64,000 nucleotides of DNA from Pythium myriotylum (GCA_023091665.1 JALJCQ010000004.1:868001-932000); one strand, 5' to 3'; counted from the stretch's first letter, positions 1-11,134 are shown. A program made the numbers and translations. Notes: generated by a model not told the origin, from the sequence alone.

Positions 1-352
1 TGGCCATGTGCGACTCGTGCCTGAAACGGCCGAGCGCACGCCAGGTGGCCACTCCTCCACATCATCCGGCAAACCTGTGGCTGGGAGCCACCCTGTAGGA
101 TTCGGATCTGGCTCATTTTTAATTTTACCAATAGTAGGTTTCCTATATTACCTCCAAATAGTGCCACCTGTAACAAGACCACAAAAGCAACAACTCACAT
201 CCTCCCCATCACACTCAGCAAACGTTGTCATGGCATCGGAACGAGTATGAGGTATCAGTTCCGTCACTAGACAGAGCTATCGTTGATCGTATTCTGGGTC
301 TCGCTGTAGAACCATATTGATGTAGTGATTGCGGAGCCGCCACTACCGGAAG
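1..352. other. Unidentified flanking sequence
   Basis: This 352-bp stretch lies left of E1 and matches nothing else in the window. Positions 110-210 are AT-rich. An 80-codon open frame at 8-250 starts only at GTG, shows no recognisable domain, and I do not call it a gene. E1 has GGAAG on both sides, so removing one copy joins this flank directly to the hAT fragment at 5431. It is therefore the original sequence upstream of that hAT fragment, perhaps its 5' region. I could not find a hAT terminal inverted repeat in it. Confidence 0.5.
348..352. repeat. Target-site duplication of E1, left copy (GGAAG)
   Basis: GGAAG directly precedes the TGTTG end of E1 and recurs at 5431-5435 directly after its CAACA end. 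A perfect 5-bp duplication fits Ty1/copia integration and shows E1 is one undisturbed insertion. Confidence 0.9.
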
Positions 353-725
353 TGTTGAAAGGTCGCTTGGTTGGTAGGATGCAAAATGCAAAGTGAATTG
401 ATCGGGACTTAGTTCGCTACTGCTACCTCTAAGCCGTCTGTGTGTGTCCTACGCTACCATAATCAAATGTATGTCCTACCTATCGTTAACATATGCAAAC
501 ATAAACTGACTTCGTGGATACTTCGACGAAGTCGATGGGTGGCACTGGATTCAAACCAGAACCAGACGGAGAATCTTCCACATGTCGAATCTTCCATGGA
601 GAATCTTCCACATGTCGAATCTTCCACGGAGAATCTTCTGCAGGAGAATCTTCTACAGCCGAGCTTCAACTGCCGAGCTTCAACTGGAATGATGACGCTG
701 GGTTCGAGGCGCATCATCTTCAACA
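353..725 (-). repeat. E1 3' LTR (373 bp)
   Basis: In element orientation it starts TGTTGAAGATG and ends ACCTTtCAACA. It holds six GAAGATTC blocks and a duplicated 15-bp AGTTGAAGCTCGGC-type module. The first ~46 bases also encode the last 15 residues and the stop codon of gag-pol. The outer terminus carries a single-base change from the usual TTCCAACA. Confidence 0.95.
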
Positions 726-3700
726 CTCCCCCTCGACTCGACTGCGTCTTGAACACCAAGCTTGGTGCGGAGCACGTCGAACTGGACAGTGGGGATCGGC
801 TTGGTCATGATGTCGGCAAGCATGTCTTGGGTCGGGCAATACTGGAGACACACTTGACCGTCCTCGACCTTCTCACGAACGAAGTGGTAGCGAATGTCGA
901 TGTGCTTGGTGCGCTTGTGGAACTCGGGGTTCTTGGCCAACGCGATCGCACCTTGGTTGTCTTCGTACACCGTGAGCGCTTGGTCACTTGCAACTTCGCC
1001 GAGTTCGCACAGGAACGCCTTAAGCCACACGGCTTCTTGGATCGCTTCCGATAGAGCCATGTACTCTGCTTCGGTCGAGGAGAGGGCGACAGTTCGCTGC
1101 TTCTTGCTGCGCCAGCTGATGCATCCACCGTTGAGCATGAACACGTAGCCGCTGGTGCTTCGACGTGACTCGATGTCGCCAGCCCAGTCGGCGTCGGAGT
1201 AGCCGACCAGTCTTCCGTCGTGCGATGCCGAGAACTGCAGGCCGTACGTCGGAGTCGCTTGCAGATACCGGAGCACACGCTTGAGAGCTTGCCAATGTGT
1301 TGGACACGGGTCCGCGGCGAACTGGCTGAGTGTGCCGACTGCCGCTGCGAGGTCTGGTCGAGTGCCGACCATGAGGTACATCAGTGCGCCGACTGCACTT
1401 CGGTACGGCACGTTCGTCATGGTGTCTTCGTGCTTGCAACCACCTTCACACATGGCTTTGGTCAGCTTGAGTCCGGGGTCTTGAGGGGTCCTCACTGGTT
1501 TGCAGTCTTGCATGCCGAACTTGGTCAGGATCGACTGCAGGAACTTGGTCTGCCGCATGGTCACGTCGCCAGACTTGGGGTCTTGATCAACTTCCATGCC
1601 GAGGCAGTACTTGAGTTCGCCGAGGTCGGACATCTCGAAGCGTTCGCTGAGTGCACGCTTGGCCGCCGTCAGCAACTCGAGGCTGTTGCAGGCGAGGATG
1701 AGGTCGTCGACGTAGATCACGACGAAGATCATCGCTGAGCCGCTCCGCTTGACGTACACGCAGTGGTCCATCTCGCACTTGGTGAAGCCGACCTTGCGCA
1801 TGAAGGCGTCGATGGTCTGGTTCCACATGCGGGGCGACTGCTTGAGACCGTAGAGCGAGCGCTTGAGCTTGCACACGTAGTCGGGGTGGTGCTGGTCGAC
1901 GAAGCCTTCGGGCTGCTTCATGTAGATTTCTTCGTCGAGGTTGCCGTTCAGGAACGCCGTCTTGACATCCATCTGATGGATCATGAGCTTGTGTCGAGCG
2001 GCGATGCTGAGGATGGTGCGGATCGACGTGAACTTGGCGACGGGTGCGAATGTCTCTTCGAAGTCGATGCCGTACTTCTGCAGGAACCCCTTGGCAACGA
2101 GTCGAGCCTTGTACCGCTCGACGAGTCCTTCGGCGGTTTCTTTGACCCTGAACACCCACTTGCTGGTGATGGCCTTGCGTCCGGCTGGCAAAGGGACAAG
2201 GTCCCAGGTCTCGTTCTTCTTGAGCGACTCAAGCTCGGAGTCGCAGGCTTCCTTCCAGTTGCTGGCGTCGTCGGATTCCATCGCCGACTTGAACGATGTC
2301 GGCAACTCTCCCCCTGAATTCACGACGAGAGCAAACGCTTCGAGATCGTAATCTTGGTCTTCTCCCCCTTGTTCTTGCACGTCTTCGCCTTCTTCGTCTT
2401 CATCTTCTACGCCTTCCTCTTCGATCGACGTGAGCAGTGCAGACAGATCTTCGAGCGATGTCCTTGAACCTTGCGTGGGTGGTGGAGTCGCACCACTTGT
2501 GCGACCAACCCGTCCGTAGCGCTTCTCAACTGGCGGTTCAGCCAGGTTCTCGAGCGAGTGCGTGCGAGAGTGGCGCTTGGACCCTGGTGCGTAGTCGACA
2601 TTCGGCTGCTGGGCCGATGCTGGTGCTGCTGGACGCTGCGACCGCTGGCCCTGTTGCCACTCCGGTCGCTCGTAGCTGCGCTGACTTGGTGCTGGTGAGG
2701 CTGGCTGCTCACCCATGTCTTCATCATCTTGGTTGTCGGTTGCTTCATCCTGATCCTCATCATCTTCATCGTCGCGGAACTCGACGGACTTGCTCCAGGG
2801 TTCTTCGCGCTTGCCATCGTCGAACGTGTCTTCCATGAACTGCGCGTCTCGACTGATGACGATCCGACCGGTTGCGATTTCTTCGAACCGATACGCCTTC
2901 TCGTGGTCCGAGTAGCCGAGGAACCGACACAAGATGGCTCGGGCGTCGAACTTCGACCGCTTCTCCTTGGGCACGTGGACGTACGCATGGCAGCCGAACA
3001 CCTTGAAGTTGGCGAGCAAGGGCTTCTTCCCGTACCATTCTTCGTACGGCGACTTGTACAAGTCTTGAGCGCGGGTCGGAAGTCGGTTGCGAACTTCGAC
3101 TGCAGTCATGACGGCTTCGCCCCAGTACTCGTCGGACAAGTTGGCATGGTGGAGCTTGCAACGACCACACTCACCGATGGTTCGGTTCATGCGCTCCGCC
3201 ACACCGTTCAACTGAGGCGTGTATGGCGGCGTGACGTCGTGCTCGATGCCACGCTTGCGGCAGAACTTGGCAAGTTTGGCCGACTGGTACTCGCCGCCGC
3301 CGTCGGTTCGAAGCACCTTGACTCGACGACCGGTTTGGTTCTCGGCCCAGTTGACGAACTCGACGAACTTGTCGTAGACTTCGTCCTTGGACCGCATCAG
3401 GTACAGCTTGCACAGTCGAGACTTGTCGTCGGTGAACGTGGCAAAGTACTTCATGCCGCCGAAAGTCGGAGTCTTCATGGGGCCGGCCACATCGCTGTAC
3501 ACGACGTCAAGCAGATTCGCAGACCGCTTGGTCGTGCCCGACTGGAACTTGACGCGAGTCAGCTTGCCGAGTGCACAGCCTTCACAGACCTCCCATTCCT
3601 GCACAGACCCGATATCGAGTCCGTCGGCGAGGTCCTTCTTGACGATGGCTTCGAGTCCGCTGAAGCCGATGTGACCGAGTCGGAGGTGCCACAGGTACGA

Positions 3701-5053
3701 CTTGGACATGGCGCGACCTCGTCTTGCACTGGCGGCGTGGGCTGCTTCAGTCGACACTGGAGACATGTTGAGCTTGAACAGACCCTTGCCGATACGAGTG
3801 CCGATGGTCCTCTTGGCGCCCTTGAGAACGACGAAGCAACCGTCCTTGTCGAACGTCACGGGAGCAACGTCCTCCGTGAATCTTCCGACCGAGAACAGGT
3901 TGCGGCTGAGCTTGGGGATATGCCACACGTTGGTGAGCAAACCCTTCTTGACACCGCTTGGAGTCTTTATCGACATGAGAATGTCTCCCACGCCGACCGC
4001 TTGGACTGTGCCATCGTCGGCCAGATGCACGTCGACTGGGTCGATCTTCCTGTAGTTCATCATGAACTGCTTGGTTCGCGACATGTGCTGAGTCGCACCC
4101 GAGTCGACCAACCACGCCGTGGATTGACTCGACTTGCCTTGGGTCTTCCCGACCGAGAACAGATACTCGCCGGGGTCTTCATCTCGCGCAAGGTTGGCTC
4201 GCTGGAACCGTTGCCGAGGGTTGCTGTTTCCGTTGCCGTTGCCGCCGGAGTTGCCGTTGCCGTTGCCGTTGCCGTTGTCCTTGACACGCGAGTGACACTC
4301 CGCGGCCCAATGACCGATCTTGCCGCAGTAGTTGCACGTGCCAGTCTTCTTGACTGCACGGCCCTTGGGCTTCGCGTCACTTGTCATGAACGCTTGGCCA
4401 AGCGTGGCTCCGTCGCCACCTTGCTCCTTGCGCTTCATGTCTTCATGGAGCAGCCGAGACGTCACGAGTTCCCACGTGAGCGCGTCGACACGCGACTCCA
4501 ACGCCGTGATGAGGAACTGGTACGACTCGCTGAGACTGCCGAGAAGCGTGATCACCAAGTCGTCTTCGCTGACCGGAGCGCCGACTGCGTCGAGTTGCTC
4601 CGCCAGGGTCTTGAGCTTGTTGATGTGCGTGAGCACATCGTCACCTTCTTCCATCATGGTCGTGAAGAAACGACGACGAAGAAAGAGCTTGTTGGCAAGG
4701 CTCTTCTTCTCGAAGTGTTCTTCCAGTCTTGACCATGCATCTTGCGCACCACTCGCCGACCGAACCAGCGGGAGCTGCGAGTCTTCCATCGCGAGACAGA
4801 TCATCGCGAGCGCCTTGCGAGACTTCTTCTTGAAGAGGGCTCGGTCCGCGTCGGTCTGGCACTGCTCGAGTTTGACCTCTCCACAGACAACTTCCCAGAC
4901 GTCGCGTTCTTCGAGCACCATCTGCATCTTGAACTTCCATGTGTGGAAGTTGGTTCCGTCGAACTTGTTGATGCGAGCTGGGGTGGTCGAATCCATGGCG
5001 AAGGCTGGGGAGGCGAAGTCGGTGGAGGCAGAGTCGGCTGGGCTTGGGCTCAT
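680..5053 (-). CDS. E1 gag-pol polyprotein (1457 aa, intact)
   Basis: Single-frame Ty1/copia polyprotein. Residues ~20-200 resemble copia-type Gag. A CCHC knuckle (CX2CX4HX4C) spans 240-253, followed by an Asn-Gly repeat at 259-278. The protease has DSGA at 317-320. Integrase has the HHCC motif at H456, H461, C490 and C493, and the D521, D584, E620 triad with exact D-35-E spacing. An acidic linker (758-782) and a Ser/Pro/Gln-rich region precede reverse transcriptase, which has catalytic Asp 1029 and YVDD at 1114-1117. RNase H has SDADW (D1287), SSTEAEY (E1328) and YEDN (D1365). I chose the ATG inside the primer-binding site. The frame stays open upstream into the LTR, but only with a TTG start. 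The TGA stop lies 44 bases into the 3' LTR. There is no frameshift between gag and pol. All catalytic residues are present. Confidence 0.95.
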   Translation of the reverse strand: MSPSPADSASTDFASPAFAMDSTTPARINKFDGTNFHTWKFKMQMVLEERDVWEVVCGEVKLEQCQTDADRALFKKKSRKALAMICLAMEDSQLPLVRSASGAQDAWSRLEEHFEKKSLANKLFLRRRFFTTMMEEGDDVLTHINKLKTLAEQLDAVGAPVSEDDLVITLLGSLSESYQFLITALESRVDALTWELVTSRLLHEDMKRKEQGGDGATLGQAFMTSDAKPKGRAVKKTGTCNYCGKIGHWAAECHSRVKDNGNGNGNGNSGGNGNGNSNPRQRFQRANLARDEDPGEYLFSVGKTQGKSSQSTAWLVDSGATQHMSRTKQFMMNYRKIDPVDVHLADDGTVQAVGVGDILMSIKTPSGVKKGLLTNVWHIPKLSRNLFSVGRFTEDVAPVTFDKDGCFVVLKGAKRTIGTRIGKGLFKLNMSPVSTEAAHAASARRGRAMSKSYLWHLRLGHIGFSGLEAIVKKDLADGLDIGSVQEWEVCEGCALGKLTRVKFQSGTTKRSANLLDVVYSDVAGPMKTPTFGGMKYFATFTDDKSRLCKLYLMRSKDEVYDKFVEFVNWAENQTGRRVKVLRTDGGGEYQSAKLAKFCRKRGIEHDVTPPYTPQLNGVAERMNRTIGECGRCKLHHANLSDEYWGEAVMTAVEVRNRLPTRAQDLYKSPYEEWYGKKPLLANFKVFGCHAYVHVPKEKRSKFDARAILCRFLGYSDHEKAYRFEEIATGRIVISRDAQFMEDTFDDGKREEPWSKSVEFRDDEDDEDQDEATDNQDDEDMGEQPASPAPSQRSYERPEWQQGQRSQRPAAPASAQQPNVDYAPGSKRHSRTHSLENLAEPPVEKRYGRVGRTSGATPPPTQGSRTSLEDLSALLTSIEEEGVEDEDEEGEDVQEQGGEDQDYDLEAFALVVNSGGELPTSFKSAMESDDASNWKEACDSELESLKKNETWDLVPLPAGRKAITSKWVFRVKETAEGLVERYKARLVAKGFLQKYGIDFEETFAPVAKFTSIRTILSIAARHKLMIHQMDVKTAFLNGNLDEEIYMKQPEGFVDQHHPDYVCKLKRSLYGLKQSPRMWNQTIDAFMRKVGFTKCEMDHCVYVKRSGSAMIFVVIYVDDLILACNSLELLTAAKRALSERFEMSDLGELKYCLGMEVDQDPKSGDVTMRQTKFLQSILTKFGMQDCKPVRTPQDPGLKLTKAMCEGGCKHEDTMTNVPYRSAVGALMYLMVGTRPDLAAAVGTLSQFAADPCPTHWQALKRVLRYLQATPTYGLQFSASHDGRLVGYSDADWAGDIESRRSTSGYVFMLNGGCISWRSKKQRTVALSSTEAEYMALSEAIQEAVWLKAFLCELGEVASDQALTVYEDNQGAIALAKNPEFHKRTKHIDIRYHFVREKVEDGQVCLQYCPTQDMLADIMTKPIPTVQFDVLRTKLGVQDAVESRGSVEDDAPRTQRHHSS
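726..733 (-). promoter_or_regulatory. E1 polypurine tract
   Basis: AGGGGGAG in element orientation directly abuts the 3' LTR. This is the expected primer site for plus-strand DNA synthesis. The same tract abuts the 3' LTR of E2, E3, E4, E5, T1, T2, A, B and D. It is also coding sequence, since the gag-pol frame runs straight through it. Confidence 0.85.
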
Positions 5054-5057
5054 AACC
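5045..5057 (-). promoter_or_regulatory. E1 primer-binding site (half-tRNA iMet type)
   Basis: GGTTATGAGCCCA directly follows the 5' LTR. Its complement TGGGCTCATAACC looks like an initiator-tRNA-Met anticodon stem-loop (CAT anticodon), not a tRNA 3' end, and no TGG-type site is present. Drosophila copia and yeast Ty5 prime from an internally cleaved initiator tRNA with a similar sequence. The gag-pol ATG is bases 5-7 of this site. Confidence 0.75.
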
Positions 5058-5085
5058 TGTTGGAAGGTCGCTTGGTTGGTGGGAT

Positions 5086-5101
5086 GCAAAATGCAAAGTG
5101 A
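5086..5101 (-). promoter_or_regulatory. Putative oomycete-like Inr-FPR core promoter in E1 5' LTR
   Basis: TCACTTTGCATTTTGC on the minus strand. TCACTTT fits YCAYTYY (initiator) and ATTTTGC fits MWTTTNC (flanking promoter region), consensuses I recall for Phytophthora core promoters. Transcription from its A would start about 45 nt upstream of the gag-pol ATG, giving a very short leader. The motif is present in every LTR that retains this inner end. Confidence 0.5.
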
Positions 5102-5275
5102 ATTGATCGGGACTTAGTTCGCTACTGCTACCTCTAAGCCGTCTGTGTGTGTCCTACGCTACCATAATCAAATGTATGTCCTACCTATCGTAAACATATG
5201 CAAACATAAACTGACTTCGTGGATACTTCGACGAAGTCGATGGGTGGCACTGGATTCAAACCAGAACCAGACGGA

Positions 5276-5358
5276 GAATCTTCCACATGTCGAATCTTCC
5301 ATGGAGAATCTTCCACATGTCGAATCTTCCACGGAGAATCTTCTGCAGGAGAATCTTC
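5276..5358 (-). repeat. GAAGATTC tandem array in E1 5' LTR (6 blocks)
   Basis: Six GAAGATTC blocks spaced 14-16 bp apart by three kinds of spacer (TCCTGCA, TCCGTG/TCCATG, GACATGTG). Each block is a GAAnnTTC inverted pair, the core of a heat-shock element. Copy number differs widely between LTRs here. A role in transcription is inference. Confidence 0.6.
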
Positions 5359-5430
5359 TACAGCCGAGCTTCAACTGCCGAGCTTCAACTGGAATGATGA
5401 CGCTGGGTTCGAGGCGCATCATCTTCAACA

Positions 5431-5435
5431 GGAAG
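5431..5435. repeat. Target-site duplication of E1, right copy (GGAAG)
   Basis: Matches 348-352. The same GGAAG-hAT junction recurs at 11512 after E2, a copy made by segmental duplication and not by a second insertion. Confidence 0.9.
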
Positions 5436-6812
5436 TCCCCGTGCCCTCGGTGCTTTTTGCAATCAGGCGCAAACGAAAGCTAGAGCATTGGGAGTTTATC
5501 AGTTTAGTTCCCAAGGTCGCGTTTGAACATTAATAATCCCGTCGAGTCACTCACATCTGCCGAGGCAGCGGCCGCGTATTGCCAACGTTGCAAGGCTATC
5601 GCATTCTCGAAGGGTCAAACGAGTTCGATCGTCAACCATCTGCGAATGTATCATCCCGACCACCTCGCCGCGGCTGCTCAACGAAAAAAAGCCCACACAC
5701 AGCCTGAACTTGTCAATGCATTTACCACGACGCCCACCACTCCGAGCGAAACATCGCCGTTGCAACTGTCAAATGAGCAGAACGCGCACTTCAAGACGCT
5801 ACTTGCACGGTGGTGTGCGACAAGCAGCCGCCCATTGGAAATCATAAATGATCGCGGGTTGGGAGATGCATTTAACTTTATTGCTGGCATCGCGGGAATT
5901 TCGATCGAGATGCCATCCCGCAATGCCATCGCGAACGAAGTGAAGGTGCTTGCTGCACAGCTACGCGCCACGCTAAAGACAATGGTCAAGTAAGTTGCGA
6001 AGTACCACAGCGCGACAACTGATACTTGGACCGACCGAGCGATGCGGAGCTACATCTCCCTCACCATTCATTACATCGACAAAAAATTCGTCATGAATGA
6101 TTGGACGCTGGAAGTCGAGTCACTTCCAGGCATTCACACTGGCAAAGACATTGCAGATGCCCTTCGTCTCATTTACGTGCCCTGGGACCTCAGTCAAGTT
6201 GACTGCGTTCGATTTGTTCGAGATGGCGCAAGGAATGCAATGAGCGCAGCGCGTCAGTTCGGTGTTGCGAGTTTCTCTTGCATTGCCCATTGCATCCACT
6301 TGGTAGTCAGCAGTGCTTTGATCAAGTTGCGTGCATCTGACTTTGCATATGAAGACGAGGACACGGGAACCACACAAAGCAGTTCTCCAGCAACCTCTAG
6401 TACCGCTGATCCTGATGATACCGACGATCTGCTTGTCTACCTTCAAGAACTTGCATGTCAGGAGGTTGTGCAGTATATCCACCAGAATTTGAATGACCGC
6501 CAACTCAAGGAGTCGATGACCTCAATGAGAGAGATAGTGCAAGTATTCCGCAGCCTGGCGGTCTACTTCAAGAATTCTGCTAAGGCAAAAAGTCGCCTCG
6601 AAGTGATCCGTTCCAATGTCCAGAAGGAGACGAAAACAGCGATCCCTCTCGACTGCCCAACCCGGTGGAGCAGTACGTGGGAAATGCTTGCCCACTTTGT
6701 TGACCTCCAGCTTACGGTGACCACGTTCTTTGCGTACTTGGGCACACACGAAGGGAAGCGTGAGTTCCCAAACCAGAGGCTGGTGGCCCCATCGACTCAG
6801 CAGTGGTTTTCT

Positions 6813-6817
6813 GCACG
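6813..6817. repeat. Left flank GCACG of E2 (orphan target-site copy)
   Basis: GCACG precedes the E2 3' LTR. The expected GCACG is absent after its 5' LTR, where GGAAG stands. The same GCACG-LTR junction recurs at 12894-12899 (E3) and, inverted as CGTGC, at 21607 (E4). Confidence 0.8.
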
Positions 6818-7175
6818 TGTTGGAAGGTCGCTTGGTTGGTGGGATGCAAAATGCAAAGTGAATTGATCGGGACTTAGTTCGCTGCTGCTACCTCTAAGCC
6901 GTCTGTGTGTGTCCTACGCTACCGTAATCATATGTATGTCCTACCTATCGTACACATATGCAAACATAGACTGACTTCGTGGATACTTCGACGAAGTCGA
7001 TGGGTGGCACTGGATTCAAACCAGAACCAGACGGAGAATCTTCCACATGTCGAATCTTCCACGGAGAATCTTCTGCAGGGGAATCTTCTGCAGGAGAATC
7101 TTCTACAGCCGAGCTTCAACTGCCGAGCTTCAACTGGAATGATGACGCTGGGTTCGAGGCGCATCATCTTCAACA
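6818..7175 (-). repeat. E2 3' LTR (358 bp)
   Basis: TG...CA LTR of the 358-bp class, shared only with E3 and E4. It has one GACATGTG spacer module fewer and one extra CCCTGCA-type block compared with the 373-bp class. Confidence 0.95.
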
Positions 7176-10100
7176 CTCCCCCTCGACTCGACTGCGTCTT
7201 GGACACCGAGCTTGGTGCGGAGCACGTCGAACTGGACCGCGGGGATCGGCTTGGTCATGATGTCGGCAAGCATGTCTTGGGTCGGGCAATACTGGAGAGA
7301 CACTTGACCGTCCTCGACCTTCTCACGAACGAAGTGGTAGCGAATGTCGATGTGCTTGGTGCGCTTGTGGAACTCGGGGTTCTTGGCCAACGCGATCGCA
7401 CCTTGGTTGTCTTCGTACACCGTGAGCGCTTGGTCGCTTGCAACTTCGCCGAGTTCGCACAGGAACGCCTTGAGCCACACGGCTTCTTGGATCGCTTCCG
7501 ATAGAGCCATGTACTCTGCTTCGGTCGAGGAGAGGGCGACAGTTCGCTGCTTCTTGCTGCGCCAGCTGATGCATCCACCGTTGAGCATGAACACGTAGCC
7601 GCTGGTGCTTCGACGTGACTCGATGTCGCCAGCCCAGTCGGCGTCGGAGTAGCCGACCAGTCTTCCGTCGTTCGATGCCGAGAACTGCAGGCCGTACGTC
7701 GGAGTCGCTTGCAGATACCGGAGCACACGCTTGAGAGCTTGCCAATGTGTTGGACACGGGTCCGCGGCGAACTGGCTGAGTGTGCCGACTGCCGCTGCGA
7801 GGTCTGGTCGAGTGCCGACCATGAGGTACATCAGTGCGCCGACTGCACTTCGGTACGGCACGTTCGTCATGGTGTCTTCGTGCTTGCAACCACCTTCACA
7901 CATGGCTTTGGTCAGCTTGAGTCCGGGGTCTTGAGGGGTCCTCACTGGTTTGCAGTCTTGCATGCCGAACTTGGTCAGGATCGACTGCAGGAACTTGGTC
8001 TGCCGCATGGTCACGTCGCCAGACTTGGGGTCTTGATCAACTTCCATGCCGAGGCAGTACTTGAGTTCGCCGAGGTCGGACATCTCGAAGCGTTCGCTGA
8101 GTGCACGCTTGGCCGCCGTCAGCAACTCGAGGCTGTTGCAGGCGAGGATGAGGTCGTCGACCTAGATCACGACGAAGATCATCGCTGAGCCGCTCCGCTT
8201 GACGTACACGCAGTGGTCCATCTCGCACTTGGTGAAGCCGACCTTGCGCATGAAGGCGTCGATGGTCTGGTTCCACATGCGGGGCGACTGCTTGAGACCG
8301 TAGAGCGAGCGCTTGAGCTTGCACACGTAGTCGGGGTGGTGCTGGTCGACGAAGCCTTCGGGCTGCTTCATGTAGATTTCTTCGTCGAGGTTGCCGTTCA
8401 GGAACGCCGTCTTGACATCCATCTGATGGATCATGAGCTTGTGTCGAGCGGCGATGCTGAGGATGGTGCGGATCGACGTGAACTTGGCGACGGGTGCGAA
8501 TGTCTCTTCGAAGTCGATGCCGTACTTCTGCAGGAACCCCTTGGCAACGAGTCGAGCCTTGTACCGCTCGACGAGTCCTTCGGCGGTTTCCTTGACCCTG
8601 AACACCCACTTGCTGGTGATGGCCTTGCGTCCGGCTGGCAAAGGGACTAGGTCCCATGTCTCGTTCTTCTTGAGCGACTCAAGCTCGGAGTCGCAGGCTT
8701 CCTTCCAGTTGCTGGCGTCGTCGGATTCCATCGCCGACTTGAACGATGTCGGCAACTCTCCCCCTGAATTCACGACGAGAGCAAACGCTTCGAGATCGTA
8801 ATCTTGGTCTTCTCCCCCTTGTTCTTGCACGTCTTCGCCTTCTTCGTCTTCATCTTCTACGCCTTCCTCTTCGATCGACGTGAGCAGTGCAGACAGATCT
8901 TCGAGCGATGTCCTTGAACCTTGCGTGGGTGGTGGAGTCGCACCACTTGTGCGACCAACCCGTCCGTAGCGCTTCTCAACTGGCGGTTCAGCCAGGTTCT
9001 CGAGCGAGTGCGTGCGAGAGTGGCGCTTGGACCCTGGTGCGTAGTCGACATTCGGCTGCTGGGCCGATGCTGGTGCTGCTGGACGCGGCGACCGCTGGCC
9101 CTGTTGCCACTCCGGTCGCTCGTAGCTGCGCTGACTTGGTGCTGGTGAGGCTGGCTGCTCACCCATGTCTTCATCATCTTGGTTGTCGGTTGCTTCATCT
9201 TGATCTTCATCATCTTGATCGTCGCGGAACTCGACGGACTTGCTCCAGGGTTCTTCGCGCTTGCCATCGTCGAACGTGTCTTCCATGAACTGCGCGTCTC
9301 GACTGATGACGATCCGACCGGTTGCGATTTCTTCGAACCGATACGCCTTCTCGTGGTCCGAGTAGCCGAGGAACCGACACAAGATGGCTCGGGCGTCGAA
9401 CTTCGACCGCTTCTCCTTGGGCACGTGGACGTACGCATGGCAGCCGAACACCTTGAAGTTGGCGAGCAAGGGCTTCTTCCCGTACCATTCTTCGTACGGC
9501 GACTTGTACAAGTCTTGAGCGCGGGTCGGAAGTCGGTTGCGAACTTCGACTGCAGTCATGACGGCTTCGCCCCAGTACTCGTCGGACAAGTTGGCATGGT
9601 GGAGCTTGCAACGACCACACTCACCGATGGTTCGGTTCATGCGCTCCGCCACACCGTTCAACTGAGGCGTGTATGGCGGCGTGACGTCGTGCTCGATGCC
9701 ACGCTTGCGGCAGAACTTGGCAAGTTTGGCCGACTGGTACTCGCCGCCGCCGTCGGTCCGAAGCACCTTGACTCGACGACCGGTTTGGTTCTCGGCCCAG
9801 TTGACGAACTCGACGAACTTGTCGTAGACTTCGTCCTTGGACCGCATCAGGTACAACTTGCACAGTCGAGACTTGTCGTCGGTGAACGTGGCGCCCTTGA
9901 GAACGACGAAGCAACCGTCCTTGTCGAACGTCACGGGAGCAACGTCCTCCGTGAATCTTCCGACCGAGAACAGGTTGCGGCTGAGCTTGGGGATATGCCA
10001 CACGTTGGTGAGCAAACCCTTCTTGACACCGCTTGGAGTCTTCATCGACATGAGAATGTCTCCCACGCCGACCGCTTGGACTGTGCCATCGTCGGCCAGA

Positions 10101-11134
10101 TGCACGTCGACTGGGTCGATCTTCCTGTAGTTCATCATGAACTGCTTGGTTCGCGACATGTGCTGAGTCGCACCCGAGTCGACCAACCACGCCGTGGATT
10201 GACTCGACTTGCCTTGGGTCTTCCCGACCGAGAACAGATACTCGCCGGGGTCTTCATCTCGCGCAAGGTTGGCTCGCTGGAACCGTTGCCGAGGGTTGCC
10301 GTTTCCGTTTCCGTTGCCGTTGCCGCCGGAGTTGCCGTTGCCGTTGCCGTTGCCGTTGTCCTTGACACGCGAGTGGCACTCCGCGGCCCAATGACCGATC
10401 TTGCCGCAGTAGTTGCACGTGCCAGTCTTCTTGACTGCACGGCCCTTGGGCTTCGCGTCACTTGTCATGAACGCTTGGCCAAGCGTGGCTCCGTCGCCAC
10501 CTTGCTCCTTGCGCTTCATGTCTTCATGGAGCAGCCGAGACGTCACGAGTTCCCACGTGAGCGCGTCGACACGCGACTCCAACGCCGTGATGAGGAACTG
10601 GTACGACTCGCTGAGACTGCCGAGAAGCGTGATCACCAAGTCGTCTTCGCTGACCGGAGCGCCGACTGCGTCGAGTTGCTCCGCCAGGGTCTTGAGCTTG
10701 TTGATGTGCGTGAGCACATCGTCACCTTCTTCCATCATGGTCGTGAAGAAACGACGACGAAGAAAGAGCTTGTTGGCAAGGCTCTTCTTCTCGAAGTGTT
10801 CTTCCAGTCTTGACCATGCATCTTGCGCACCACTCGCCGACCGAACCAGCGGGAGCTGCGAGTCTTCCATCGCGAGACAGATCATCGCGAGCGCCTTGCG
10901 AGACTTCTTCTTGAAGAGGGCTCGGTCCGCGTCGGTCTGGCACTGCTCGAGTTTGACCTCTCCACAGACAACTTCCCAGACGTCGCGTTCTTCGAGCACC
11001 ATCTGCATCTTGAACTTCCATGTGTGGAAGTTGGTTCCGTCGAACTTGTTGATGCGAGCTGGGGTGGTCGAATCCATGGCGAAGGCTGGGGAGGCGAAGT
11101 CGGTGGAGGCAGAGTCGGCTGGGCTTGGGCTCAT
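7130..11134 (-). pseudogene. E2 gag-pol pseudogene (RT nonsense, integrase deletion)
   Basis: Two lesions are visible. (1) The Tyr codon of the YVDD motif is TAG at 8162-8164, so translation ends just before the catalytic Asp pair. (2) A 375-bp in-frame deletion at about 9889-9892, between TGGC repeats, removes 125 residues (414-538 of the E1 protein), including the HHCC zinc motif and the first catalytic Asp of integrase. Gag, the zinc knuckle, protease, the rest of integrase and RNase H still read through. The Asn-Gly repeat is two residues longer than in E1. The product would be a truncated Gag-protease-partial-integrase-RT protein without polymerase activity. Confidence 0.95.

Larger units (their letters stand above)
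353..5430 (-). mobile_element. E1: complete Ty1/copia LTR retrotransposon
   Basis: A full-length 5078-bp element on the minus strand, bounded by two 373-bp LTRs and a perfect 5-bp target duplication. In element order it has the 5' LTR, primer-binding site, one gag-pol frame, a purine tract and the 3' LTR. Integrase lies before reverse transcriptase, which is the Ty1/copia (Pseudoviridae) order. The LTRs differ at only about three positions: the fifth/sixth-base region of the terminus, TAGG/TGGG, and GTTAAC/GTAAAC. That points to recent insertion. It is the best reference copy in the window and could be autonomous. Confidence 0.95.
5058..5430 (-). repeat. E1 5' LTR (373 bp)
   Basis: TG...CA-bounded LTR adjoining the primer-binding site. 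It contains six GAAGATTC blocks (5276-5358), a near-perfect palindrome ACTTCG-T-CGAAGT, and a putative core promoter about 40 bases from its inner end. Confidence 0.95.
5431..6817 (+). pseudogene. hAT-type transposase pseudogene, copy 1
   Basis: The readable frame runs 5523-6817. A BED-type zinc finger has C20, C23, H39 and H44, counted from the first in-frame TTG at 5523. Next come hAT RNase-H-fold signatures: TTDTWTD with D167, a VRDGARN block with D234, an IAHCIHLVV segment and TRWSS near 381. The frame is broken by TAA at 5991-5993. The C-terminal catalytic Glu and dimerisation region are missing because E2 is inserted at 6818. No good ATG is found. A stretch reading RRKRKLEHWEF in another frame just upstream (about 5467-5500) suggests an upstream exon or a frameshift near 5535. 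The stop overlaps GTAAGT, but coding similarity resumes at once, so a substitution is likelier than an intron. Confidence 0.75.

Noticed and set aside
8..250. 80-codon open frame in the left flank.
   Set aside because: GTG start, low-complexity composition, no domain, no support.
540..820. Short ORFs across LTRs encoding repeats such as ESSTCRIFHGESS.
   Set aside because: They are translations of the tandem LTR modules in several frames, change with module number, and have no conserved start context.
2729..4732. A 667-codon open frame antisense to gag-integrase, present in most copies (also 17242-19245, 49554-51557, 58540-60543).
   Set aside because: It mirrors the sense codons and stays open because the sense strand is GC-rich with C or G at third positions. 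No domain or motif is recognisable, and it breaks wherever the sense frame has an indel. Treated as a shadow frame.
680..5089. Longer gag-pol start at a TTG inside the LTR (adds [12 protein letters not shown]).
   Set aside because: Non-ATG start, and the added residues are LTR end sequence. The ATG in the primer-binding site is preferred.
5994..6041. Intron starting at GTAAGT in the hAT frame.
   Set aside because: Codons directly after the stop (VAKYHSATTDTWTD) match the expected hAT segment, so the sequence is coding. No acceptor is needed.
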